From: Deltaproteobacteria bacterium UBA2221
GTDB taxonomy: Bacteria; Desulfobacterota; Syntrophorhabdia; Syntrophorhabdales; WCHB1-27
Assembly: GCA_002328485.1 (NCBI GenBank)
Contig: DCUF01000087.1
Location: 1-13,369 of the forward strand
Direction: 5' to 3'
DNA length: 13,369 bases
Of the stretch, positions 5,730-13,187 are shown in pieces. Position numbers and translations under genes: made by a program. Positions within the stretch are counted from its first letter, which is position 1. Every line of letters starts with the position of its first letter. The notes under the pieces are model-generated. The model was not told the origin of the DNA, searched no databases, and saw only the letters and a program-made list of their open reading frames with translations.

Positions 5730-7424
5730 CTATATTTCTCGTCCTTCCCACGGTTTATACTTGAGGCCCAGATCCTGAGCGATAACCTTGTAGCAGGCAT
5801 AACTACTGCCGCGGCCAATGCCGTGTGCCGAGTGCGCCGCCGAAGAACAGAGGTAATAGTTCTTGATCGGCATCCGGTAATTCGACACCTCCGGGAACGG
5901 CCTCAGGCGACCCAGGCGCTCGAGGTTGGCGTCGAGAGCTCCCCAGCCACCCTGGGGCATACAGGGATTTCGGTTGACCACATCGTCGGGCGTGGCGATC
6001 CATGCTGCCATGAAGTTGTCCATGGTGACGTTGGGCGCATATCTGCCCCATTCCTGAACCATTCTAAACTCAACATCCTTCTTCATCTTCAGCCACTGTT
6101 TTTCCGAGAACTGCCTCCAGGGGCAGGTAAACTCTTCGACAAGGGCCGCGAACCTGCCCGCAGGCGCCCTGGTGGCATCCCACTGGACGTCTGGCGCGAC
6201 GAGGAGGTAGAGCTGGTTGGCAATACCCAACTCCCATCGTTCCTTCTGATACCGTCCACTGAGGAAGTACTCGGGGTCGGCAGGCCCAAAATAGAGCCTT
6301 GGCACCATGCCCAGTTCCGAGTTCATAGGATACTGTGGGGCTTCCATAAGAGCCACGTTGCCCCAAAGGAGTTGTGTCCGCTCATACCCCGTGCTGTTGT
6401 AGAGGTCGTCAGGCGGTGCCTTCAGTTTCATGGCCTTGTTCCAGAGATCGTCCATACCTTTGGGCATATTGTCTTTGCCGATCATATCGAAGGAAAGCTC
6501 GGCGCTCAGATCGCTGATGACGATGTCGGCCAGGATCTTTTCCCCACTGAGCAGCTCGATACCGTAGGCCTTCTCGTTATCGATAAGTATCCTTTTGACC
6601 TCGTTCAGAACGAAGAATTCTCCACCTTCGCCTTCGAAGGCACGGAGAAGGGCGTGGGTGATACTGTGGGTCCCGCCCTGAACGATTGCTGCCGGCTCCA
6701 TGGAGAGAATCAGACCGAGGGCGTGCACATGCCAGTAGGGGCCTGGTCTGTCCTGAGGCATGAGGCCGTTTGATGTCTGGATGGCCCTCATGTAGAAGGT
6801 CTGGAGCTCGGGGCTGTCAAACATTTTGGTTGCGATCTCGCCTACCGTGCCCAAAGCGATATCGGGGTCCAGTTTGTATTTGGGGTCGTTGAAAAGCGCT
6901 TCCAGAGGATCCGGTCCATCCCCCCACTCGCCTGGTCCGGTGTAACGATACTTCCCGAAGGCCTTTTTCCAGGCACCCTTGTACTTCATAATGATGTCTT
7001 CAACCACCTCACCGTCGTGTTTGTTGATGGCCGAGACCGAATCAATGGTATATTTGGCGGCTTCTTCGGAGAAGCTCGAAGCCCCGGTAAAGGGATCGAC
7101 GACGGGAAACATGGTCTTGCCCAGCATGTATTCCCCGTTGGGATAGATCCAGGCTTCGTTGTTTTCGGGGAAGACGTAAACCAACCCGTGGTTTCTCAAA
7201 TCGAAATCCGCGTAGGCAGGGTTAGTGTAGAAACGGGTGAAATGGGCACACACGTTCTGAATGAAACCCGGTATGGGAAGCTCTTCACCGCAGGCGCCGC
7301 CTCCCATCTCATGCCACCTCTCAAACATGGCAGTCTTCAATCCTGCCCTTGCCAAGTAGCAGGCGATTATTGTTGCGTGATGGCCTCCACCGACTATCAC
7401 GGCATCGTATTTCTTATCTGGCAT
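5730..7424 (-). CDS. Phytoene-desaturase-like FAD oxidoreductase (second copy)
   Basis: This is a 564-residue flavoprotein of the COG1233 type, the superfamily of phytoene desaturases, retinol saturases and PYROXD2. An N-terminal Rossmann motif 'VIVGGGHHATIIACYLARAG' (about 9-28) has Ala in place of the last Gly of GxGxxG, followed by the ribose-binding Glu in 'MFERWHEMGGGACGE' (about 33-47). The C-terminal FAD-contact segment is 'YLCSSAAHSAHGIGRGSS'. There is no signal peptide. AAGGAGG sits 7 bases before ATG 7424. It is a paralogue of the enzyme encoded at 7904-9547 and separated from it only by the small tailed gene, 33 bases away. Because no phytoene synthase or other carotenoid gene is nearby, carotenoid synthesis is unlikely. 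Desaturation, saturation or isomerisation of another hydrophobic or CoA-linked compound is more plausible, but the substrate cannot be read from sequence. Confidence 0.87.
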   Translation of the reverse strand: MPDKKYDAVIVGGGHHATIIACYLARAGLKTAMFERWHEMGGGACGEELPIPGFIQNVCAHFTRFYTNPAYADFDLRNHGLVYVFPENNEAWIYPNGEYMLGKTMFPVVDPFTGASSFSEEAAKYTIDSVSAINKHDGEVVEDIIMKYKGAWKKAFGKYRYTGPGEWGDGPDPLEALFNDPKYKLDPDIALGTVGEIATKMFDSPELQTFYMRAIQTSNGLMPQDRPGPYWHVHALGLILSMEPAAIVQGGTHSITHALLRAFEGEGGEFFVLNEVKRILIDNEKAYGIELLSGEKILADIVISDLSAELSFDMIGKDNMPKGMDDLWNKAMKLKAPPDDLYNSTGYERTQLLWGNVALMEAPQYPMNSELGMVPRLYFGPADPEYFLSGRYQKERWELGIANQLYLLVAPDVQWDATRAPAGRFAALVEEFTCPWRQFSEKQWLKMKKDVEFRMVQEWGRYAPNVTMDNFMAAWIATPDDVVNRNPCMPQGGWGALDANLERLGRLRPFPEVSNYRMPIKNYYLCSSAAHSAHGIGRGSSYACYKVIAQDLGLKYKPWEGREI

Positions 7425-7457
7425 GGTTCCCTCCTTGTGATCGTTTCATAGACTTCC

Positions 7458-7880
7458 CTATCTTCTCGTAGGTATCGGCGCGGGGCCTTTTGGGGCTGCG
7501 CTTGGCGCAGGCGCCCTGGCGGCTGCGGCCGCAGGTTTCGGCGCGGCTGCCGCCGCTCCGGCCGCGGCTGCGGGGGCCTCATGAGCTGCCGGGGTATCGT
7601 ACTTTGGGCCCTTAGAGAAGAGAAACTTAAGACCATTCATAATGAACGCAGGATTGGTAAGGATCAACATCACCATGTGCCGCAAATCCTTGGGGTCGAG
7701 GAATGCCCTGACAGTCCAGTGGACAGGATTTGTGATCTCCATTTCCATAAGCACCCTCATTGGCTCTGTCTGCCCCGCGGGGGGCTCCTCAAGCGTCGCC
7801 GGAACCAGGGTTGTCGTGTCGATCTTCGCTATTCTCCCGGAGAGTAATGTCCTGCCTAAACCAGTGGATCGAACAAACAT
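7458..7880 (-). CDS. Small protein with Ala/Pro-rich tail between two oxidoreductases
   Basis: The 140-residue product has two parts. Residues 1-95 form a compact-looking domain ('FVRSTGLGRTLLSGRIAKIDTT', then 'MRVLMEMEITNPVHWTVRAFLDPKDLRHMVMLIL') that I do not recognise. From about residue 97 to the end the chain is almost entirely Ala and Pro with a few Lys/Arg, and should be unfolded or extended, like the swinging linkers of multi-enzyme complexes. There is no lipoyl or biotin attachment motif, since the tail ends the protein. A strong AAAGGAGG lies 5 bases before ATG 7880. The gene starts 23 bases after the stop of one oxidoreductase gene and ends 33 bases before the start of the other, so all three are very likely co-translated. 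A scaffolding or tethering subunit is a reasonable guess. The hydrophobic run at about 69-82 is too short and mixed for a clear membrane segment. Confidence 0.8.
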   Translation of the reverse strand: MFVRSTGLGRTLLSGRIAKIDTTTLVPATLEEPPAGQTEPMRVLMEMEITNPVHWTVRAFLDPKDLRHMVMLILTNPAFIMNGLKFLFSKGPKYDTPAAHEAPAAAAGAAAAAPKPAAAAARAPAPSAAPKGPAPIPTRR

Positions 7881-7903
7881 GCTGACCTCCTTTCCTTAGC
7901 TAT

Positions 7904-9547
7904 CTAGAATAGGCCAAGGTCTTTAGCTTCTTGGACACCACGTGGCGCAGGCCACCATTTCTGGATACCGAGGTCTTCGGCGATCTTCTCGGCCGCATTG
8001 AAACCGGGACCATAGGTGATCATCCCACCGGAGTGTGTACACGCACCGCCCATATAGAGCTTCTTTATGGGGGTATCGTGCTGACAGCAGAATTCATTGG
8101 GCCTCATATACCCCATCTGGAGAGGCAGATAGGCGCCCTGTTTGAAGCAGCCCTGCTTCATATCGGGGAATTTGTTTTCCGTGTCGAGCGGGGTGCCGAG
8201 GTAATCCCAGAGGATTGCGTCCTTTGTCATGTTGGGCGCGTACTTCTCGAACACCTTCTTACAGAGCTCTGCATAGGGTCTTCTCTGTTTGTTCCAGGCC
8301 AGTGCTCCACCATCCTTGAGATTGTAGGGCGCGCATTCCATGGTGAGCAGACCGATATGCTTCGCTGTGCTGTCCGGACGGCGATGCACCCTGATGGGAT
8401 CGTGGAAGGATGGGAAACAGCAGTTGAAGCCCGGTTTTTCGTAAAGTTCTCCCCTCTTAGACGCCTCAAGGTGGTTGATGAGATCCTGCTCACATTCATA
8501 ACCAACCACAAAGATAAGCGATCCGGAGAGCTCGGGATCGTTCTTGAGCGCTGCAAACTGGGGCATCTCCGTCAAGGCAAGATGCACGGTGAAAAAACTC
8601 ATGTCAGAGTATTTCCACTGGTCCAGCCTGGTGATCAGTTCGTCATGCAGGTACTGCTTCCCAACGTAATCGTAGAATGTCTGGTGGGGATTGATGGCGC
8701 TGCAGACGAACTTCTTCGCTTTGATAAAGGTCCCATCCTCAAGCTCAACGCCTTTCGCCTCATCTCCCTCGATAACGATCCGCTTGATGATGCAGCCGGA
8801 TATGACCCTGCTTCCATTCTCGGAAATATACTTGCCGAAAAGATGGGCAACATGATGCGATCCACCTCTTGAAAGCCGGAAGTGCCACCCGCGGTTGATC
8901 ATGAGGGGAACCAGATAGCCGAGACCTTCGAGATCATAGTCGAGGCCCCACATGGTGGCGAGATACAGCATGAGGGTACGGACTTTATCGTTCTCGAACC
9001 AGCTCTCAACGATCTGCTGCGGCGTAAAGCCTGTCAGTTCATCGTCCCATTTGGTTGCAGGGTATCGCTCTAGCTTTGCCACCTGTTCGATGCTTGGCAG
9101 AGGGTTGACATAGCTTGCCGGAGCTATAAACATGTCCATTGCTTCATCGCCGATCTGTACGAAGTTCAAAAAGGATTCAGCATCTTTCTCTGAGAACTTC
9201 GCGATCGATTTGGCCGTTTTTGCCGGGTCCTTGTACATGGCGAGATGGGTTCCATCCTGGAAGGGCATAACGACCTGCACATCCGGGTAGATCCACTGGA
9301 GGTCGTACCGCGTCTCCAGTTCAAAGTCCCGCATCGGTGGCGCATATTCCACCATCATGTGATAGATTGCGTGGCTGTCTACGAGCATACCCGGAAGAAG
9401 GAGGTTCTCTGTCGCAAGACCCCCGCCAATCTCGTACCTCCGCTCCAAGACCGCCACCTTCAGGCCGGCTTTCGCCAAATAGCCTGCTGTCGTGAGCCCG
9501 TTCGGGCCCGCTCCAATGATAACACCATCAAATTCCAGTTCCCTCAT
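7904..9547 (-). CDS. Phytoene-desaturase-like FAD oxidoreductase (first copy)
   Basis: A 547-residue COG1233-type flavoprotein and the first gene of the - strand cluster. The dinucleotide-binding motif is canonical: 'VIIGAGPNGLTTAGYLAKAG' (about 9-28), then the ribose-binding Glu in 'VLERRYEIGGGLATE' (about 33-47). The C-terminal FAD-binding stretch is 'LYMGGACTHSGGMITYGPGFNAAEKIA'. AAGGAGG stands 4 bases before ATG 9547. The enzyme is a distant paralogue of the second copy; both keep the Rossmann and terminal motifs but the middle substrate-binding regions differ clearly. This suggests two successive or cooperating steps rather than a recent duplication. Related enzymes desaturate, saturate or isomerise hydrophobic polyenes; the substrate here is unknown. 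The divergent LysR gene lies 438 bases upstream and is the likely regulator. Confidence 0.88.
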   Translation of the reverse strand: MRELEFDGVIIGAGPNGLTTAGYLAKAGLKVAVLERRYEIGGGLATENLLLPGMLVDSHAIYHMMVEYAPPMRDFELETRYDLQWIYPDVQVVMPFQDGTHLAMYKDPAKTAKSIAKFSEKDAESFLNFVQIGDEAMDMFIAPASYVNPLPSIEQVAKLERYPATKWDDELTGFTPQQIVESWFENDKVRTLMLYLATMWGLDYDLEGLGYLVPLMINRGWHFRLSRGGSHHVAHLFGKYISENGSRVISGCIIKRIVIEGDEAKGVELEDGTFIKAKKFVCSAINPHQTFYDYVGKQYLHDELITRLDQWKYSDMSFFTVHLALTEMPQFAALKNDPELSGSLIFVVGYECEQDLINHLEASKRGELYEKPGFNCCFPSFHDPIRVHRRPDSTAKHIGLLTMECAPYNLKDGGALAWNKQRRPYAELCKKVFEKYAPNMTKDAILWDYLGTPLDTENKFPDMKQGCFKQGAYLPLQMGYMRPNEFCCQHDTPIKKLYMGGACTHSGGMITYGPGFNAAEKIAEDLGIQKWWPAPRGVQEAKDLGLF

Positions 9548-9681
9548 AACGCCTCCTTACCTTTTTGATCTTTGAAGCTCGCTATGATCCCCAGTCGAGC
9601 AAGACTACGATCGGTTTCCAAATGGCCTCCCCTCATACTTGTATCCCACTGGATTACGGTGCTCAATACAATTAATCTTAT

Positions 9682-9696
9682 CTTTTTCTAAAAAAG
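9682..9696. promoter_or_regulatory. Candidate LysR-type box (T-N11-A dyad)
   Basis: CTTTTT-CTA-AAAAAG is a perfect dyad with 6-bp arms and contains T at 9683 and A at 9695, exactly the T-N11-A form bound by LysR-type regulators. It lies about 135 bases upstream of the first oxidoreductase start. AT-rich dyads also occur by chance, so this is only a candidate. Confidence 0.35.
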
Positions 9697-9900
9697 TTTA
9701 CTTCGGGACGATCTTCGCTATGCCCTGGTCGTTTGTTCCCGTCGCCTGACACTGCGGTTCTATAAGGGGTGACTTTCCTCGATTGGCCCGTTTTGCTTGT
9801 CCTGGCGCCATGATGCACATGAAAATGTCCCATTCGTGCTGGGACGGCAAAATTCACCCGAGAGCCTCAGGTATCTAAAACTATTGTTTTCTTTTTGAGG

Positions 9901-9930
9901 TTGACACCGCAAGATAATTAATTTTATATT
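9901..9930 (+). promoter_or_regulatory. Sigma70-type promoter of the LysR gene
   Basis: TTGACA (9901-9906) is a perfect -35. After an 18-base spacer, TATATT (9925-9930) matches the -10 consensus at five of six positions. Transcription would begin near 9937, about 50 bases before ATG 9986. The -10 lies inside the palindrome at 9915-9946. Confidence 0.6.
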
Positions 9931-9946
9931 GGTATTAAATTAATTA
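9915..9946. repeat. AT-rich palindrome overlapping the LysR promoter
   Basis: TAATTAATTTTATA (9915-9928) pairs with TATTAAATTAATTA (9933-9946) at 13 of 14 positions around a 4-base centre. It covers the -10 element and start point of the LysR-gene promoter, the right position for an autorepression operator. It could bind the LysR protein itself or another dimeric regulator. Confidence 0.55.
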
Positions 9947-9985
9947 ACACCTTGATGCTACACCTCTTAACTCGCAGGCTTGATA

Positions 9986-10975
9986 ATGAACCTTAATCAA
10001 CTGCGTGCATTTCATGCCGTCGCCAAGACAGGCGCGTTTTCAAAGGCAGCGGAGGAGTTGTTCGTAACCGAACCGGCTGTCTTTATCCAGGTACGGTGCC
10101 TCGAACGTTACCTCGGTTTCAAGCTCCTGGACAAGTTCGGAAAGGATCTACGACCAACTGAAGTTGGCCGCATGCTTTTCGATTATGCGGAGAAGATCTT
10201 TGGGCTCGTCCAGGAGGCGAATAAGGCAATCAAGGAATTGCAGGACCTCAAAAGCGGGGAACTCCGGATTGGGAGCGCCAAGGCGTTGGCGCAGTACCTG
10301 ATGCCGGTTGTTGTCTCATCCTTTCAGGATTTCTACCCAAGAATCAAGGTCCTTCTTTCTGAAGGCGCCTCGGATGAACTTGTGAAGGGGATCCTTAACC
10401 ATCAGTTTGAGCTCGCCCTTGTGGCGCGTGTGCCCTATCCGGAACGTATCAATGTCATCCCTTTTTGCAGGGACAAAGTAATAGTCGTCGTTTCCCCGGA
10501 AAACAGGCTTGTGGGAAAGGAAGAGGTCTCCTTGGCCGAACTCAACGAACAGCCGGTTATTTGCAGGGATGCGGGTTCGGCCACCCGATTTGCCATGTGG
10601 GGTGAGTTCGACAGGCTGGGGCTGAAGCCGTCAGCCCTTGTCGAGGCCGGCAATACAGAATTTATCAAAGATATGGTCAAAAAAGACAAGGGATACTCCT
10701 TTCTTGCCAGCATCTGTGTAAGAAATGAGATAAAGCGCGGCGAGCTTGCCACGGTACACCTCAAAGGTGGTGAGCTCACCCTCGATATCGACATCATTCA
10801 CCTAAAGGGGAAGACCCTTTCGCCTGCGGCCGCTACGTTCCTCAATTTTCTGAAAGAAAGCAGTGAAGTAGAGGATTTGGGTGAGACCGCAGACAGGATA
10901 GGCGATAGAAGCAAGACGGTGCCTGTTCCGGCAACCCCGATCAGTCAGGCGGCCAAGAAGACCCCTGCTCCGTGA
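9986..10975 (+). CDS. LysR-type transcriptional regulator
   Basis: A LysR-family regulator of about 329 residues. The N-terminal winged helix-turn-helix is clear ('MNLNQLRAFHAVAKTGAFSKAA', then 'LFVTEPAVFIQVRCLERYLGFKLL'), followed by the linker helix and an effector-binding domain starting near 'GELRIGSAKALAQYLMP' (about residue 90). After the usual C-terminus ('FLNFLKESSE') there is an unusual tail of about 40 residues rich in Pro, Ala and Lys. ATG 9986 is preferred to the in-frame TTG at 9980 because family members start with MNLNQL; the ribosome binding site is weak. It is transcribed divergently from the oxidoreductase/ligase cluster, the classic arrangement for a LysR protein controlling its neighbours, probably in response to a pathway substrate or intermediate. 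The target and effector are inference. Confidence 0.93.
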   Translation: MNLNQLRAFHAVAKTGAFSKAAEELFVTEPAVFIQVRCLERYLGFKLLDKFGKDLRPTEVGRMLFDYAEKIFGLVQEANKAIKELQDLKSGELRIGSAKALAQYLMPVVVSSFQDFYPRIKVLLSEGASDELVKGILNHQFELALVARVPYPERINVIPFCRDKVIVVVSPENRLVGKEEVSLAELNEQPVICRDAGSATRFAMWGEFDRLGLKPSALVEAGNTEFIKDMVKKDKGYSFLASICVRNEIKRGELATVHLKGGELTLDIDIIHLKGKTLSPAAATFLNFLKESSEVEDLGETADRIGDRSKTVPVPATPISQAAKKTPAP

Positions 10976-11061
10976 CAGATTTTCGGTAGCCACAGGAGAG
11001 CCCGGCGAAGCCTGACCAACCCTCTTACGTCGACTTTCATCCCGATGATTCACGGGAGATC

Positions 11062-11532
11062 ATGGTGCCAAGCCAGAGCGCAGGGATCCTCTTGTATAGA
11101 CTGACCAAGGGTCGCCTTGAGGTATTCCTTGCCCATCCCGGTGGCCCGTTCTGGGCCAAGAAGGACAGGGGCGCGTGGACCATCCCAAAGGGTGAATTCG
11201 AGGCAAATGAGGAGCCCATTACAGCCGCTGTGCGAGAGTTCTTTGAGGAAACAGGTGCCCAGGTTCACGGTCCTTTCATCCCCCTCGGAAGCGTGCGGCA
11301 GCGCAGCGGAAAGGTGGTCAGCGTCTGGGCAGCGGAATGGGACCTCGATCCTCAGCGTTTAAAGAGCAACAGCTTCTCGCTTGAGTGGCCTCCGAAGTCC
11401 GGAAGACAGCAGGAGTTCCCCGAAGTGGACAAGGCGGCATGGTTCTCTGTAGAAGAAGGCCGGATGAAGATGCATAGCGGGCAACTATCCTTCATCGAGA
11501 GGCTCCAAGGGATACTGGAAAGACGGCCATAG
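11062..11532 (+). CDS. COG4119-type NUDIX hydrolase
   Basis: A 156-residue NUDIX hydrolase. The NUDIX box is complete at residues 44-66: G, five residues, E, seven residues, then REFFEETGA, matching GX5EX7REUXEEXGU. This gives the magnesium-binding site for cleaving a nucleoside diphosphate linked to another group. The surrounding segments 'SAGILLYR', 'LAHPGGPFWAKKDRGAWTIPKGE' and 'SLEWPPKSGRQQEFPEVD' are typical of the predicted NTP pyrophosphohydrolase group COG4119, whose substrate is not established. The start ATG 11062 has GGGAG just upstream. It follows the LysR gene by 86 bases on the same strand and may be read from the same transcript. It is convergent with sppA. A housekeeping clean-up role is more likely than a link to the neighbouring pathway. 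Confidence 0.92.
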   Translation: MVPSQSAGILLYRLTKGRLEVFLAHPGGPFWAKKDRGAWTIPKGEFEANEEPITAAVREFFEETGAQVHGPFIPLGSVRQRSGKVVSVWAAEWDLDPQRLKSNSFSLEWPPKSGRQQEFPEVDKAAWFSVEEGRMKMHSGQLSFIERLQGILERRP

Positions 11533-11649
11533 GCTACTGGTTCCAGGTGATGGGACCACCACGGCGCTTTGGCACGGCAAGGAGAGACATCTCCCCTGTT
11601 GAGACACCTTTGAGCACCCTCGGCCATGGGTTATCTTTCGCGTTCCACT

Positions 11650-12510
11650 TCATTGCTGAGGCGAAAAGAGAAACTTAAAAGGGGACGAGAAACGCTCATT
11701 GACCAGGTCTCGCGCCAGGGAGCCTATAAGCCATTTGGAGAACGAAAAGGGCTTTTCTGCATAGACGAGGTTGGGCTTGCCGCTGATCTTTAGAACCTTT
11801 TTGAATTCGTCAACCGTATCGTAGAAATTCCCCAGGCCGTCCACAAGGCCCAGCTCTTTGGCCTGTGTGCCGGTAAAAACCCTGCCATCGGCCAGCTTCC
11901 GTATCTTCTCCACCTCCATCTTCCTCCCCGCTGCCACGTCTTTTATAAATTGGGCATGGATGCTCTCTACCACACTATTGAAATAGGCCCGTTCCTCCTT
12001 GGTCATCTCGCGGAACGGTGTGCCCGCATCCTTGAATGCGCCAGCCTTGATCGTGGTCATTTGGATACCGAGTTTTTCGATAAGGCCTTCCAGCATGGCA
12101 AGCTGCATTATCACGCCGATGCTCCCCGTCACCGTAGAGGGATTGGCATATATCCTTTGACCTGCCGACGCTATATAGTAGCCACCGGAGGCGCAGAGGG
12201 ACCCCATCGAGACGTACACCGGCTTCTTCTCTTTGAGCTTTATTACTTCCCGATAGATCTCCTGGGTAGGGCCCACGGCGCCGCCGGGAGAGTTGATTCT
12301 AAGGATAATCCCCCGGATCGAGTCATCTTCCTTGAATTTGACGATATTCTTCATCGCTTCTTTCGAGTCACTGATCATGCCTTCGATTTCGACAACTGCT
12401 ATCTTGGCACCAACCGGTCGGGTAACCCCCCGTATGATGGAAACGAAGAATGCCACCACGATCACAGAACATATAACGATGAGTGCTTTTGCTGTTTTCG
12501 ACTGGGCCAT
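11650..12510 (-). CDS. sppA: Signal peptide peptidase SppA (short form)
   Basis: A membrane-anchored serine protease of family S49 that degrades signal peptides and other membrane-released peptides. The 286-residue product is the short, single-domain form, with one N-terminal membrane segment (about 8-27) anchoring it in the inner membrane. The catalytic Ser lies in 'CASGGYYIA' (Ser about 108) and the general-base Lys in 'GAFKDAG' (Lys about 160). Their 52-residue spacing equals that of Bacillus SppA (Ser147/Lys199). 'INSPGG' (about 72-77) and 'TGSIGVI' are also typical. ATG 12510 is preferred because AAGGTGA lies 5 bases upstream. GTG 12519 overlaps the scpA TGA (GTGA) and would add three residues. 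The gene is therefore directly behind scpA and co-transcribed with it. Confidence 0.94.
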   Translation of the reverse strand: MAQSKTAKALIVICSVIVVAFFVSIIRGVTRPVGAKIAVVEIEGMISDSKEAMKNIVKFKEDDSIRGIILRINSPGGAVGPTQEIYREVIKLKEKKPVYVSMGSLCASGGYYIASAGQRIYANPSTVTGSIGVIMQLAMLEGLIEKLGIQMTTIKAGAFKDAGTPFREMTKEERAYFNSVVESIHAQFIKDVAAGRKMEVEKIRKLADGRVFTGTQAKELGLVDGLGNFYDTVDEFKKVLKISGKPNLVYAEKPFSFSKWLIGSLARDLVNERFSSPFKFLFSPQQ

Positions 12511-12515
12511 GAGTA

Positions 12516-13187
12516 TCACCTTTTTGTCAGTAGTATGGTTCCAAAGACCTTTCGCTGCGACATCTTTGCCAGTCTGAGCTTTGCCAGCTCAAGCATAGCC
12601 AGGACGCTCGCCACCCTCTCTGAGTGGTTCTCCTCGCTCTGCGTTTTCCACGCGAAGCTTCCTCTTTGTTCAAGAATCTTCTTGATGTAGATAAGCTTTT
12701 CTTCCAGGGTGGGCCGTATCTCCCTGACCTCGAAGTACCGTTCCTCCTTGGCTTTGATCAATTGAAAGAAGAGCGCACAAAGGGAGGCAAGATGGAGCTC
12801 TTCACTCTCATCCTCCAAGGCGACCTTGCCCCGTGAAAAGACGTCTCTCCCGAGGATTGGCAGGGCCTCCAGGTTCTTCACCATGGCCCTGGTCTTTTCA
12901 TATTCGAGAATGCGCTCCACAAATTCTTCCCGCGGGTCATCCTCCCGTGGAAGAAGCATCCGAGCCTTTATGAAGATGAGGAGGGAGGCCAGGTCTATGA
13001 AATCCTCTGCGATGCGCATATTCATCTCTTTGACAAGGTCAAGATACTCAAAAAAGCGCTGGGCGATCATGCCCACAGGGATATCAAAGACATTCACCTT
13101 GTTCTTCTTGATAAGATGGAGCAAGGCGGGCAGGGGCCCCTGATAGCAGTCGACCTGTAGCTCCATGGTAGGGACGAGAAAATTCAC
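12516..13187 (-). CDS. scpA: Segregation and condensation protein A
   Basis: ScpA is the kleisin that bridges the SMC dimer in the bacterial condensin and works with ScpB in chromosome organisation and segregation. The 223-residue product shows the N-terminal kleisin signature 'CYQGPLPALLHLIKKNKVNVFDIPVGMIAQRFFEYLDL' in pieces at about 13-50, then 'DLASLLIFIKARMLLP' (about 66-81). A C-terminal winged-helix region follows ('VLAMLELAKLRLAKMSQRKVFGTILL'). The length is slightly short for the family. The start is GTG 13187, overlapping the TGA of the upstream CCA enzyme gene by two bases; an internal ATG at codon 8 is an alternative. scpB does not follow; sppA does, with the same GTGA junction. 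Confidence 0.94.
   Translation of the reverse strand: MNFLVPTMELQVDCYQGPLPALLHLIKKNKVNVFDIPVGMIAQRFFEYLDLVKEMNMRIAEDFIDLASLLIFIKARMLLPREDDPREEFVERILEYEKTRAMVKNLEALPILGRDVFSRGKVALEDESEELHLASLCALFFQLIKAKEERYFEVREIRPTLEEKLIYIKKILEQRGSFAWKTQSEENHSERVASVLAMLELAKLRLAKMSQRKVFGTILLTKR

Larger units (their letters stand above)
9548..9985. other. Intergenic regulatory region between divergent genes
   Basis: This 438-base stretch lies between the first oxidoreductase gene (-) and the LysR gene (+) and shows no convincing coding frame. It contains the LysR-gene promoter and AT-rich palindrome on the right, a T-N11-A dyad at 9682-9696, and a minor 6-bp hairpin (GTCCCA 9827-9832, TGGGAC 9840-9845). I see no clear sigma70 promoter for the - strand cluster. 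The AT-rich stretch 9660-9700 is the most likely place. Confidence 0.6.

Noticed and set aside
5685..6773. A 362-codon open frame on + antisense to the second oxidoreductase gene
   Set aside because: No ribosome binding site or family motif. It overlaps a well-supported flavoprotein gene and is a shadow frame.
7931..8872. A 313-codon open frame on + antisense to the first oxidoreductase gene
   Set aside because: Same reason: the sense strand carries canonical FAD-binding motifs and a strong ribosome binding site, while the antisense product has none.
7904..9547. Carotenoid biosynthesis locus suggested by two phytoene-desaturase-like genes
   Set aside because: There is no phytoene synthase, cyclase or other carotenoid gene in the window. 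The superfamily is broad and includes non-carotenoid enzymes.
9802..9817. A sigma54-like promoter (TGGCGC...TGCA) in the intergenic region
   Set aside because: The GG and GC elements are one base too close for the fixed sigma54 spacing, and no sigma54 activator gene is nearby.
11533..11649. A terminator hairpin between the NUDIX gene and sppA
   Set aside because: Only a 5-bp stem (GGAGA/TCTCC) was found, without a T run, so it is too weak to support.
11950..12690. A 246-codon open frame on + across sppA and the end of scpA
   Set aside because: It spans two well-supported genes on the opposite strand and gives a His/Arg-rich product without motifs.
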